From assembly GCA_036320915.1 (NCBI GenBank), contig JAXBDG010000015.1:1302001-1366000 (forward strand): DNA of 64,000 nt, in the 5' to 3' direction. The notes beneath the pieces are model-generated. The model ran no database searches. It saw only the letters and a list, made by a program, of their open reading frames with translations, and was not told the origin of the DNA. This document shows, piece after piece, positions 23,764-34,965 of this stretch; positions within the stretch are counted from its first letter, which is position 1, and the number at the start of each line of letters is the position of its first letter. This stretch comes from Linnemannia elongata (Eukaryota > Mortierellomycota > Mortierellomycetes > Mortierellales > Mortierellaceae). The position numbers and the translations under genes were made by a program.

Positions 23764-23865
23764 GAGGAGTAAGGAGAATCCGTAGAAAAAAGATAATACT
23801 GTAATGGTTGGATGATGAAGTCAAGTTGATGAGACGTATGACAAGATGTCGTGTTCATTCTAGCG

Positions 23866-24011
23866 TTCAAAATACAGAGGCTGGACCTGTCACATGACCA
23901 AAAAACTGAATAAAAAGAATGAATTGAAGAGGCTTTTGGCCAATGAGACTGTGCAAAATATGTTATTCCTGCTAAGTGTCATGATTCATGACACTTAGCA
24001 GGAATTGAGTG
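23866..24011 (-). repeat. Right terminal inverted repeat with internal palindrome
   Basis: This exact inverted copy of the left 146-bp end carries the same 41-bp palindrome at 23965-24005. It lies upstream of the transposase start (23763), so it may also contribute promoter sequence. Confidence 0.95.
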
Positions 24012-25012
24012 TACAATTGCTGCTTGGCATAAGCAAAGTATATTAAGGGGCACAGTTCCGTTACTTTGTCGCGTTCGACCAACAAAAAAATATCCGCTAT
24101 GTGCCAAAGACAATCTTTCTTAGCATTTTTTCGCGTTAAAACTAGGCTTGACCGAGTACCGTAAGCAAACAGGTTTCCCCTTTTTTTGTTTGACGCGATG
24201 TAAGTGAAGAGAATGGACAGAGAAAGATTGTCCCAAACAGCACCACTTTGGTGGGCCATGTTTAGTCAATGGCTGGGTCGCACTGGAATGGAATTGATGA
24301 GCGGAGAAAGGGTGGACATGTACTCTTTTTTATTCTTGCCTGGATATGCATTTTGTCTATCATTATGGGTTTACGGTACGCGCCCCATGTTTATGTATGT
24401 AAGTATGCCCATGAGTGTAAAAGCCGTCTTCAGGATGTATAGCATGTGCCCTCTCTCCCTTGTCGCTCACAGTTCTTGACGTTTTTTTTTCTCTGTACAT
24501 TTTTGTGTGTAGACGTTCGTTCATTCCTTGTCCCCCTATTCTCTTTCATTTTTCTCTGTATATTTTTCCACATCTTCCTTTCTTCCTTCTTACTTTTTGT
24601 CTCTTTCTACCCCCATCTTCTTCTATCTTACCCTCCCATCCTTCGCTTCCTAACCTTCTTGTTTTTCCTATATCTCCGGCCTCGTTATCCTGCCCCTTTG
24701 ATCGAAAATTCCACAACTGTCAGAGAACACCATCCACTTCAACATTTGACCTTCAGCTATTTGTTTCTCCTCTCCTTCGTTTTTTATTTTCCTATCCCTT
24801 TCGTCTTTTGTCTTTTCCTTTTTGTTCTCATTTACGGCATCACTCCCTCTCTTTTCCTGCAACCTTTTCGTTATTTATTTACATCCATTTCATCCCATCG
24901 ACTGCTTAAAAGGAAGACTATCCGCCTTCTACTCTTCTTTCTTCTCCCTTTTTTATTTTCTTGTTCAGTGCTCTTATTCGTTTTTTCACCATTGCACATC
25001 TATATCCAAATC
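24012..25012. other. Intergenic region upstream of the small secreted peptide
   Basis: About 1 kb without a supported gene. The 500 bp before 25013 are T/C-rich and look like promoter and 5' UTR of the secreted peptide gene. Confidence 0.5.
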
Positions 25013-25519
25013 ATGAAACCATTTGGATCCCTCATTCTCATTGCTGCATTATTTCTTAGTGTTGTCATCTCAGGCACCGCAGGTAATCCCACTCTGTCCT
25101 TCTTGCTTATTCAAATGTAACAGTCGGTGGTTGCATCCTGAGCACGGACGCTTTTAACTAATCAACGCCATCTAATCTCTTTCACACATCACCTCGTTTG
25201 TCTTACCACTAACGCACATATACATCCACAAACCCTGCATGCCCACATCCCCCTCTCTTCCTTCTTTCACCTTTTCTTTCACCCCATCGACACTCTTCCT
25301 TCTTCTCTTCCATCACCAACCCAAAAATAAAAAACCCCCCATCCTTACAAAATCAACGACTACTTCGTCTCATCAGCCACCAGACCCCGCCGCCCACCAC
25401 CACCGCCAACACCTCCCTGCCAATCAGCCTGCAACAGCGATTTTTATAAATGTCTGACTTCGCCTGAAAAATGCAATGAGGAGCGTACCCGTTGCATGCG
25501 TGGATGCGACGGCAATTGA
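25013..25519 (+). CDS. Small cysteine-rich secreted peptide (candidate effector or antimicrobial)
   Basis: Two exons, 25013-25082 and 25377-25519, join over a 294-bp GT-AG intron in phase 1 to give 70 aa. The first 23-24 residues (MKPFGSLILIAALFLSVV...) are a clear signal peptide with a likely cleavage after GTAA. A short basic Pro-rich stretch (TRPRRPPPPPTPP) follows. The mature end holds six cysteines in the near-symmetric spacing C-x3-C-x6-C-x6-C-x6-C-x3-C, ending CMRGCDGN. The spacing suggests a disulfide-bonded helical hairpin; I do not recognise a named family. The alternative frame after the intron gives no cysteine pattern and stops early, which supports this splice. Function is unknown; secretion is inferred from the signal peptide. 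Confidence 0.72.
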
Positions 25520-27021
25520 GCAGGATAACCCTCCTGTTGCATCACTCCTCTCCCCGACTGGCAACAGGATGATGCTAACTGTAGAGTGATACCATTCGCA
25601 TCGGTTGAGCACACTAAGGATACACCTCTTCCTCCTCTCCCTCCTCTATCTCTTCCTTATTTTCCTACTCCTCTACCTCTTCCTTCTTCTTCTCATTCTC
25701 CTTTCTGCTCCTCCTCTTCCCTCCAATTCCTTGATCACCTCTCTCTTACACTAATTCTGACAAAGTTGATGCGCATACCTTCAACAACCGCCACAGAAGA
25801 ATAAACAATTTTGGAGACCAACTTGTTGGTCTGATTTGGAAGCAACAAAGCTTTATCTATTTGTTTTTCTTCTGTGTATGAGTTGGAGATTTGTTCCTTA
25901 CCCTAGTACGGTCTTCATATACACGTAAAAGTTAGAACGAAAAAGAGGATCCAGGAAAGCGAGGGAGATTGGGACACAGAAGAACAGTCAAGTGAGTTGA
26001 TCATTTGCAGCGCCATGCATTTGTTCTATTTTTTTTTTTTTTCATTCTGGCGTTCTGGTACGACTCTTCTTTTTTTTTCAGTTGGTCACCCTATTTTTTT
26101 TTCTTTGTCTGTGTACTTGGGGTTCTCTCTCTTTTTCTGTGAGTTCGCAGGAACACCATAAAATGAGACAAGGACACATCACACGGGGTTTTTCTCTCCT
26201 TCACTACCACCCTTTTCCTATGTTGTTTTGAGTTTGCGATTTCTCTCTGTTCGGAAGGTTGGGATGTATCTAGACGCTTGAGTAAGTTCTTCTCCATCGA
26301 ATCGCTTTTTGTCTAAGCTTATCTCACCTTCTCTTCTTTCTAGTTTGTTTCCCTCTTTTTCAGGTTAGCGAATATGCAAATATTGTATTGTCAAAAGTGG
26401 CTTCGCATTGCCTAAAGTTCTAGCATTTTCTTTATATATATTTTTTTTACTATCTAGAACTGTTCACCGCATTGTAGCACTAAATAATGGCTCATATATC
26501 GCCCTTTTGTCCACCACGCTTCCCATCCTAGAAATCACGACTCTTTTATTCTGTCCATACCCATCGCGCTGTTCCACTAGAACCTTCCACCGCTCAAGGC
26601 TTTCACTGACACCATAGCAATCACGAGTGGGAGTGAAAGAAAACGTGAAAAGGAAGGCAGCAAAAAGAGTGTGACAACTATCAGTGAATCGGGCATTGAT
26701 GGGAGTGATTAACTAGTAGTCCTGAGCGACGGCACTGGCTCTGCTCTGTCGTGGCGGCAGTGTTGTTGGAGTGGGTAGTAAGGTGTGGATAGACGAGGAG
26801 AAATTGAAATAAGAAAATACGCATAGCGGGCCTTTGGTTCGTGATTTCCATGATTGTATAAGAACAGTCACGCGATCGTTACGCCGGTGGCTGAACTCCA
26901 CCCATTCACTCAGCACACGACGACGAATCACTTTTCTTTCAGAAGAGATGGTACTTCCAGTTCCAGCGTTCTCCTTTTGACGCCCTAACGACCAAACTCA
27001 CAAAACAAAAACGACAATCAC
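25520..27021. other. Gene-free interval
   Basis: About 1.5 kb between the secreted peptide and the RRM gene, C/T-rich then T-rich, without a supported coding frame. The last part before 27022 should include the RRM gene promoter. Confidence 0.5.
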
Positions 27022-28983
27022 ATGGCGCCAGGAGCAAAAGTGCAGGTGCGTACAGGAGAGACGAATAACAACGAATCGACATCCTCATCTTCACTTTCAC
27101 TCTTTTAACAACAGGAAGTCAAAGACAAACAACCTGGCTAATCGCTATTTACACTTTTGCTTTTTGTTAACATCCTTAGGCGTCAAAGCTGTCGCCGAAG
27201 GTGACAGAGGCGATGATCAGGACATTGTTCGAACACATCGGACCCCTCGACAACATTATCCTTATCCCCAGGTACGCATCCTGGAAAATGAAAAGACTAA
27301 ACAAAAGGGCGCGATTGAAGACTCTCGCACTTGTCTTGTCTTGGTAACACTGAACATTAACCAGTACGCAAACAAAAGAACAATGAACTGATCAGCTCTA
27401 TCATTCTTTTTTAAAACAAAAAAAACACCGTGCGCGAATCTAGTCCCCTTGGAGCAGGCTACGAGGCAATCATCGAGTTTCAGGAAAAGGATGCAGCACT
27501 CACAGCAACCCATCTCACAGGAACGATCTTTGGAGGACGAGCCCTGGCCATCACCCAAATGGATATCACCCTTCCAGCAGCCACTGCCAACGCCAACGCA
27601 CCACGCCCCTTTAACAATATGACCATGCAACAGCAACAGGCACAAAATGCCATCAACGGATCTTCGGGAATGTCACAACAACAACCACAAGGGAACCCCA
27701 TCATCCGAATGGGCGCAACTATCCACCACCCACAGTTCGGCCACCCTATGGGTGGTATGGGCAACCAGTACCCACCCATGTATCCCAACCCACACATGAC
27801 TCTCTATAACCCTAGCATCATGCCGCCACAGTACCATCAACAACAGCAATTACACCAGCAGCGACTCTTGGAGCAGGCCAACGACCCCTCTAAGTCAGAG
27901 TCCAAGACTGTTTACGTCGGTAATCTGCCCCTGACTGTGACCAAGGAGCAGCTGGAGGAGGTCTTCCGCGACTGTGGTGTCGTCACTCGCGTCAACATCA
28001 CCGGAAAGGCTACCCACCCGACCCGTTTCGCATTCATGGACTTTGATACCGTCGAGGCCGCCAGGAAGGCTCTTGCCAGCACCGACAAGGTCATTGGTGA
28101 CCGCACTCTCAGGTACGTTTTTGCTCTTTGTTTTAACCTAGATTCCCTAGAACATATGTTTGCCTCTAGCTGCAAGCTGACCTTGACATTGTTCTGATCG
28201 ATACATAGGATTAACCCGCCAAAGCACAGTGGACCACTGCCATACATGATCCAGCACGCTCAGATGATGCAGGCTCCCAGCATGATTCAGCCACAACCGT
28301 CTCAACCCAATCCCATGGACGCTACCAGGACTCGCTACAAGAACATTCTGATTAAACTTATCAACCGTGGAGGCGACCCTTCTCTGTTGAAGAAACTGGA
28401 AGAACTCGAAGCAGGAGGACCCCTGCCAGATATGAGCGGTATTACAGGACTATCGCCAGATCTGGCTGCTCTGAACAACGAAACTGGCTCGCCTTCCGCG
28501 GAGCAGCCAGCTTCAGCGGCTACCACAGGACCTCCTCAGACAGCCACCAGTCTCTTGGAAAAGCTGGTTTCCTCCTCCAGGAGACGATCGCGATCCCCAA
28601 GCCGGACCAGGAGTAGTGCGCTGTCGTCTTCTCGGAGAAGAAGTCGCTCGCGCTCGGCGGATAGGGATGATTACTATAGACGCAGTGGATCGAGTTCTAG
28701 GCGGTCCAGAAGACGATCGCATTCACGGTCCAGATCCCCATCACGGTCAAGGTACTCTTCCTCGTCGCACCGGAGCTCGCGCGCACATGATGTCGATGAC
28801 CGTGAGCGTGAGCGCGGTGATCGTGAACGTTACGAGTCCTCGTCATCGCGGAGACGCGAGAGGGATGAGCCAAGCCGGAGCAGTCGTAGCTCGCGGGGAC
28901 ATGCAGAGTCGAGTCGTCCTCGGGACAGAGATCGTGAGCGAGAGCGGGAGCGCGACCGTGAACGGGAACGGCACCGCGATTAA
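27022..28983 (+). CDS. SREK1-like splicing factor (two RRMs + RS domain)
   Basis: Predicted 519-aa SR-related splicing protein from exons 27022-27045, 27180-27271, 27444-28112 and 28209-28983. The first RRM (residues ~8-85) reads VQASKLSPKVTEAMIRTLFEHIG and IIEFQEKDAALTA, close to the unusual N-terminal RRM of SREK1/SFRS12. A Gln/Met/Pro-rich linker with an MGGMGNQYPP stretch follows. The second RRM (~160-232) has RNP2 TVYVGNLPL and RNP1 RFAFMDF and ends at the last intron. After INPPKHSGPLPYMIQ comes a predicted helical region (TRTRYKNILIKLINRGGD), then a long RS domain and a C-terminal RE/RD-rich tail (ERERERDRERERHRD). It should act in the nucleus with spliceosomal proteins. It is convergent with RIO1, 217 bp apart. 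Confidence 0.87.
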
Positions 28984-29038
28984 CGTCTCTTCCTTTTTGG
29001 AGCTAGCTTGGCGTATATCGTGGTCAGTGGTGAAGAAC

Positions 29039-29044
29039 AATAAA
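29039..29044 (+). terminator. Possible polyadenylation signal of the SREK1-like gene
   Basis: An AATAAA hexamer lies 56 bp after the stop codon, in the 217-bp gap between two convergent genes. Confidence 0.5.
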
Positions 29045-29200
29045 GCGGCCTTTGCACTCTGCAACATATCTTGTCTCGTATGTATGTGATGTACTTGTGT
29101 TTGTGTATTGAGATGCTGGATGCTAAAGATGCAAGTAGTAAAAAAGAAAAGGGGAAAACGAAGAAACTAAAATACAAGAGAAGGAGGATATGTGTTGAGT

Positions 29201-31739
29201 TTACTTCTTCTTGGAAGAAGAGGACTTGATTTTACGCTTCTTGTCGGCCTTGGGGATCTTGTTCTTGCGCTTTTCGCGGGCCTCCTCCTTGGACTTGAGT
29301 TTCCGCTCCTTCTTGGCGTCCTTATCCTCATTCCGCTTGCCGCGTGATTGCTTCTTAAAGTCGTCATCGTTCGAGTCGTATTCCTCATCGTCCTCATCCT
29401 CGTCCTCGTCATCTTCGTCAGAGTTGTTCTCGTCGTTCTCGTCTTCGGCTTCGTCGTTGTGTTCCTCTGCGGTAACGGGTTCGGGGACCTGCTCTTCCTC
29501 CTCCTCGACTGTCTCGGGCTCAGGCTCGACCTCGGTAACGACCTTCTTGGACTTTTTCTTCTTCTTCTTCTCCTCGCCCTCAACCTCACCGCCCTCCTCG
29601 ACATTGGCCTCGGCCTCGGCGTCGGCAGACTTGGCCTTCTTCTTCTTCTTCTTTTTCTCGCCCTCCTCCGCTTCGTCACCTTCAGCCTCGGGATCGACAG
29701 TCTTCGACTTTTTCTTTTTCTTCTTCTTCTCCTCGCCTTCGGCCTCAACACCTTCCTCTTGAGCATCTGCCTCGGCCTCAGGATCCACGGACTTGGACTT
29801 CTTCTTCTTCTTTTTCTTCTCCTCACCCTCGACGACTGGCGCCTCCTCTCCCTCTTCCACGACATCATCCTCAAAGGCAACGGACTTCTTGGACGACTTC
29901 TTCTTCTTCTTCTTCTCCTCCTCCACAGGCGCAACAGCAGCAGGTCGCTCATCAACATCCTTGATACCGGTCATCTTGGTATACAGCAGCTCCTCGGTAT
30001 TACCTTCCAAGACCTTGCGGACATCCCTCTCGACATCAATGACCTCCTGCAAATGACGAGGGATATAGGACTGTGCAAAGACGGCATCATCAACCTTCCT
30101 CTTCTCGGCCTCAGCTTCAGTCTCGTTGACGGGCATGGCGGTCATGATCCGCTCCAGCTCTGCATCCATCGACTCATCCGCCATATCGATCGAGACATCG
30201 GTGATGAAATCAAACAACTCCTTCTGGCCCATGACGGCCACTCGCTTCTTGCGGAAGTAGTCCGAGACGTTGGTGATGTCCATTCGCAAGAAGTTGAACG
30301 CGTGCGGGTGGTCGTGCTCGACAGATTGCGAGACGTCGATGATGTAGAGCGTCTTGGAGTGGTAGAGGATGTTGTACTCGGACAAATCGGCGTGGACCAA
30401 GTGGCAGGTCTGGTACATGATTCTCATATACTTGACCAGCTGGAAGTACAACGCCGGGTATCGGTCTGCATCAATCTGGGCATCCTTGAGTCGAGGGTAC
30501 GCCCATCCGTTCTTGTCTCCCAAGAAACCCATCACCAACACATGCATCCTCAAGACCAAAGGCTCAGGAGACGGGATACCGGCCTGGTGGATACGTTTCA
30601 AGTTACGCATCTCCTTCTCGGCCCAGATCTTGACCATCTTACGTGGGTTGCTCTTGTTGTATCCATGCCTGAATCGGTACTCTCCTGAGACGTAACGATC
30701 ACGATCCTTAAAGACCAAGATCGAGGTCTTGTAGATCTTGATGGCCCGATGTTCTCCGGTTTCCGTCCTGGCGTGGTAGACGTTGGCTTCCTTGCCGGTA
30801 CTGATACAGCCGTTGACCTCGTAGATGATGTTGCGGTTCAGCATCTTGAATAGAATGATACGTGTGCGCGGGTCCAAAACCTGATCTGATGTTGCTCTGT
30901 CCGACTTATCCGTGTTCTTCGTCCTATTTTATGTATTGCAATTATGTCAAGCGTTTGTTAGTCTTTCTGTGCCTTTGTTGTACCTTTGATCCGACATGAG
31001 CCATAAAGAGAAGAAGGCTTTTTTTTTTGGTCATTTACCTGTCTCCAGATCCCTTCTTACTACCAACATTTCCACGCTCCTGCCCAGGCGTCGGTGCAGC
31101 AACACTAGTCTCGCCCAGATGCAAACGTCCCTCGAATTTAGAGCTAAGCGCATCAATCTGGTCGCCCAACATAGTCGAATCCTCGCTCTTCTCCTGAATC
31201 ACATCCGATGCGTGTGCCTGTGCTGCTGCTTGTGCTGACTTCTTGGCGGCTTTCGCGGCGGCAGAGGTGGCTTTGCGGGGCTGGTTTGCGGCAGGTGCAG
31301 AGATGACGCCGGTGGGGTTTGTGGATTTGTTGGGTTGGAGCTGTTGGCGAAGGCGGTTGTACTGCTTTGTGAAATCTATGAGCAATAAAGAAAGATATAC
31401 ATTGAGAAAAGTAAGGATTGAGTCGTTAGGGCCGGAATGCATTGGAAGGAACAACGAAACGCGACTGAACAGAGAGAAGAAAACAATGGCGTGCCGTTGA
31501 TTTTGGTGGGTTTATATATTACCTCCGGTAGCATTATCCCAGCCATCGAAATCGTTCAATTCATCCTCGAGGTCGTTCAGGTAGTCGCTATCAAAGTCTT
31601 CTTCCTCCTCTTCCTCTTCCTCTTCCTCGGCTTCGTTGGTATCTGAGAATTGAACGGCGACGACCTTAGTCTCCTGCTGTTGCTGGTGCTTCTGGGTGTG
31701 CTCCGCCTCTTCAGGCGTGTGCTCTGTGATAGTTGCCAT
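29201..31739 (-). CDS. RIO1: RIO1 atypical serine/threonine kinase
   Basis: Conserved kinase/ATPase of late 40S ribosome maturation, 758 aa. Exons on the minus strand: 31739-31523, 31375-31039 and 30923-29201, phases agreeing. The N-terminus is acidic with a Glu run, followed by TKQYNRLRQQLQ. The RIO domain carries the flexible P-loop STGKEANVYHA, catalytic Lys in AIKIYKTS, the catalytic loop LVHADLSEYNIL and the metal-binding Asp in YIIDVSQSVEHDHP, all as in RIO1. DKSDRATSDQVLDPRTR just before it is diagnostic of RIO1 against RIO2. The C-terminal tail is unusually long: about five Lys-run blocks, three of the form KKKKKKK-(S/A)-K-(S/T)-(V/A)-D-(P/A)-EAE, alternating with acidic stretches, then an Asp/Glu run and a final Lys/Arg-rich end. 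Typical RIO1 is ~480-570 aa, so the extension accounts for the excess. Confidence 0.93.
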
Positions 31740-32130
31740 GTAAGTGTGAATGAATGTATGTAAAGGTGAACTCCTGATGGACAAAAGCAAGCAGAAGAGT
31801 GAGGTTCGCCGCAGTTCTTGAATGGTGAGGAAATAAAAAAAAAAAAAAAAAGTGCCTTGGTATTTATGTGGCTTAAATGTTTTCAAACCAAGCAGACAGG
31901 GCAGCAAGTTTTCTGACAAGCAAGCAAGCAAGCAACACAAGAAGGCTGAAATAACGATTCTCATTCCATAATTGAATATCACATGATGAATTGGATGGAT
32001 GCTCATCTATTCTGGCAGCTTTTACACCATCCAATAGACCGCGACCCAACATCCGCAAAATTCAGTGACTATCTTCAATCCAGGGCCTCGTCGCAGTGGC
32101 TCTCTTGTAACACCAAGTTGAAAGGGGAGT
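31740..32130. promoter_or_regulatory. Divergent promoter region of RIO1 and the first LRR gene
   Basis: Unique sequence between the RIO1 start and the point (about 32131) where similarity to the repeated LRR-gene leader begins. It holds a short A run near 31837-31851 on the plus strand. No gene is seen. Confidence 0.45.
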
Positions 32131-32287
32131 TCGTTAAACATCACTGTCATCCTTTTCATTTCGTTCCTTCTTCCTTACCTCTTTCTTTTCCTCATTCCCA
32201 CATCGTTATCACACCTTCCTGCAACCTCATCATTACTGTCGTCGTCATCATCCCCGTCACACCTGTCACTCCTTTCTTGACGAAACG

Positions 32288-33952
32288 ATGTTCCGGACAC
32301 ATCCCCTCGATTTACATGAAATTCGCTCAAGAATTGCCAGCAGTCTAAGTCTCAGAGACCTCGCGTCCTGTGCGCGTGTTAGCCAGGATTGGAACGGCTC
32401 CTTTACACCGCCACTCTACAAATCTGTCGTACTGTCGAACCATGGCCCTAGCTTGGAATCTGTGGAAAGAAACAAGCACCTTATACAACATCTGGTGATT
32501 CACAACTCTGCGTATAAAAAACTACCATCAACATCTTCACGAGACAAAGTAGTTTCTAGCGTCATGGCCAACTCGATTCTGACCAATTTGAACTTATCCC
32601 ACAACGCCATCGGACCCAACGGAACCCAGGCGCTCACTGAAGCACTCAAGACCAACTCGACTCTGACCACCTTGCACTTGCTCAACTACTCGATCGGACC
32701 CAGCGAAGCCCAGGCGCTGTCTGAGGCACTCAAGACCAACTCGGCTCTGACTACTTTGGACTTGTACAACAATTCGATCGGACCCAGTGGATCCCAGGCG
32801 TTATCTGAGGCTCTAAAGACCAACTCGACTCTAACCACTTTGGACTTATCTGACAACTCGATCGGACCCAATGAAGCTCTAGCGCTGTCTGAGGCACTCA
32901 AGGCCAACTCGACTCTGGCCACTTTGAATCTGTCCAATAACTACATCGAACCCGACGGAGCCCATGCGCTGTTTGAGGCACTCAAGACGAACTCGACTCT
33001 GACCACTTTGGACTTGACCAGCAACTCGATCGGAGACAACGCAGCCCAGCAGCTGTCTGAGGCACTCAAGGTCAACTCGACTCTGACCACTTTGAACCTG
33101 TCCTACAACTCGATCGGTCCCAACGGAGCCCAGGAGCTGTCTGAGGCACTCAAGGCCAAATCGACTCTGACTACTTTGAACTTGGAGGGAAACTCGATCG
33201 AAGACGACGGAGCTCAAGCACTATCCGAGGCTCTCAAGACCAACTCGACTCTGACCACTTTGGACTTGTCCGACAACTCGATCGGACCCAACGAAACGCA
33301 GGCGCTGTCTGAGGCACTCAAAACCAACTCGACTCTGGCCACTTTGAACCTATCCTACAACCCGGTCGGACCCAACGGAGCCCATGCGCTGTCTGAAGCA
33401 CTCAAGGTCAACTCAACTCTGACCACTTTGAACTTGTATGGCAGCTCGATCGGCCCCAACGAAGCTCAGGCACTGTCTGAGGCACTCAGGGCCAACTCGA
33501 CTCTGACCACTTTGGAACTATCCAACAACTCGATCGAAGACAATGGAGCCCATGCGCTATTTGAGGCACTCGAGACGAACTCGACTCTAAGAACTTTGAA
33601 CTTATCCAACAACTCGATCGGACCCAACGGAGCCCAGGCAATGTCCAAGGCACTCAAGACCAACTTGACTCTGACCACTTTGGACTTGTCCAAGAATTCG
33701 ATCGGACCCAACGGAGCTCAGGCGCTGTCTGAGGCACTCAAGGTTAACTCGACTCTGACCACTTTGAATCTGTCCAATAACTCCATCGAACCCGACGGAG
33801 CCCATGCGCTGTCTGAGGCACTCAAGACCAACCGGACTCTAACCAATTTGAGTCTGTACCAAAACTCGATCGGAGAAAATGGAGCCCGGGCACTGGATGA
33901 GGCACAAAAGACCAACTGGGTTGTGACCATTGCGGGCCTCCCGCTTGGGTGA
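32288..33952 (+). CDS. F-box + RI-type LRR protein, array copy 1
   Basis: Single-exon 554-aa protein. The N-terminal ~60 residues (HPLDLHEIRSRIASSL, then RDLASCARVSQDWNGSFTPPLYKSVVLS) look like a fungal F-box, the Skp1-binding motif of SCF ubiquitin ligases. A short linker (~65-90) with ERNKHLIQHLVI leads into about 16 leucine-rich repeats of 28 residues, consensus NSTLTTLxLSxNSIGxxGAQALSEALKT. This is the ribonuclease-inhibitor/NLRC-type LRR, which folds as a horseshoe binding other proteins. The last repeat ends DEAQKTNWVVTIAGLPLG. By analogy it may be a substrate receptor; the partner is unknown. The C-terminal repeats and linker are closest to copy 4. Confidence 0.88.
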   Translation: MFRTHPLDLHEIRSRIASSLSLRDLASCARVSQDWNGSFTPPLYKSVVLSNHGPSLESVERNKHLIQHLVIHNSAYKKLPSTSSRDKVVSSVMANSILTNLNLSHNAIGPNGTQALTEALKTNSTLTTLHLLNYSIGPSEAQALSEALKTNSALTTLDLYNNSIGPSGSQALSEALKTNSTLTTLDLSDNSIGPNEALALSEALKANSTLATLNLSNNYIEPDGAHALFEALKTNSTLTTLDLTSNSIGDNAAQQLSEALKVNSTLTTLNLSYNSIGPNGAQELSEALKAKSTLTTLNLEGNSIEDDGAQALSEALKTNSTLTTLDLSDNSIGPNETQALSEALKTNSTLATLNLSYNPVGPNGAHALSEALKVNSTLTTLNLYGSSIGPNEAQALSEALRANSTLTTLELSNNSIEDNGAHALFEALETNSTLRTLNLSNNSIGPNGAQAMSKALKTNLTLTTLDLSKNSIGPNGAQALSEALKVNSTLTTLNLSNNSIEPDGAHALSEALKTNRTLTNLSLYQNSIGENGARALDEAQKTNWVVTIAGLPLG

Positions 33953-34926
33953 TTATTCATACCCCATCAAGAGTGGTGAAAAAGGTGAGAGTATATATTT
34001 TATAGTCATCTCAGTAAAAATCCTTCACCTTCCGGACCTCTTCTTGTTCTACTGTGTGGATACCATTGAATGACGTCCCTTATTCTTTTTTTCTGTTTCT
34101 CTGTACAGTACATGGGATCCTCTTGTTTGCCAATGACCTTCCTTCTTTGTTCACGAGTAAACGTCAAGTCACCATGACGACGGTTGAGGGACGTCTCCCA
34201 GGAATACAGGCTAGTCGCTTTGCATTGCTGAAGGGATGGGGTTTTCTTCTCAAGGCACATTGGTGACCTGAGGATATTTTTTTCTGGAGCAAGAACGTTT
34301 CCTCATCAATGCTGAACTCGACAATGTAAAGGCTTTGTGGTAGGGAAGGAGGAGCTTCCTTTATGACGACCAAATCTCGTTCTCCTTTATTTACATAAAG
34401 AGTCGAAGGACGATCTCTTCAGGAGCTGATGAGTGCCTCTTTTCCTCTACTCTTTATTGCCATAGAAACAAGATATGTGGAGGGAGAATGAGGGAAAGAA
34501 ACAAGGCGAAGGAAGGAGAGGATCGTCTACGCGAATATATGAAAACAGAAAGAGGGTATTCACAACAGTCTCTTTTTCTGTAAATAGGCGGGATCGACAA
34601 AACATTGTTCTTGACCATGAGGGATACACATTCGAATAGAACGACATTTGACGCATTACAAAAGGGGGTTTTCATGTAACCTGATATGGAGAAAGAGAAT
34701 CAAATGTGGCCATGAAGGCCTAGAACGTCGCTGCAATGACACCACTCTCCTCTTTCTGTTGACTCGGTTCTCCCCTAGTTTTTATTCAAGAGATGGATTA
34801 CCATGTTGTCGTAACGCGTGTCTTCGAAATTGAAACAAGAAAATAGAGGCAGCACTGCTCCATCTTGAAGGCTGTGGGTTTGAAGAGAGAACTTCCAAAG
34901 ATGAAAGCAAAGGCTAAGGGTAGGAA

Positions 34927-34965
<39 letters not shown>

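Larger units (their letters stand above)
21254..24011 (-). mobile_element. Complete pogo/Tigger-type DNA transposon
   Basis: This 2758-bp element is bounded by perfect 146-bp terminal inverted repeats (21254-21399 and 23866-24011) and flanked on both sides by the dinucleotide TA (21252-21253, 24012-24013), the target duplication expected of Tc1/mariner-pogo elements. The termini begin CACTCAATTCCTGC. It encodes one spliced transposase with an apparently intact reading frame. Identical terminal repeats and an undamaged coding frame indicate a recent insertion and possible activity. Confidence 0.93.

Noticed and set aside
29348..30688. 446-codon plus-strand open frame rich in Leu/Val
   Set aside because: It is antisense to RIO1; the Leu runs are the complement of Lys/Glu-rich codons.
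32580..33900. Regularly spaced repeats that could suggest a CRISPR or minisatellite
   Set aside because: The 84-bp period is exactly 28 codons and encodes leucine-rich repeats in an open frame; the organism is a eukaryote.
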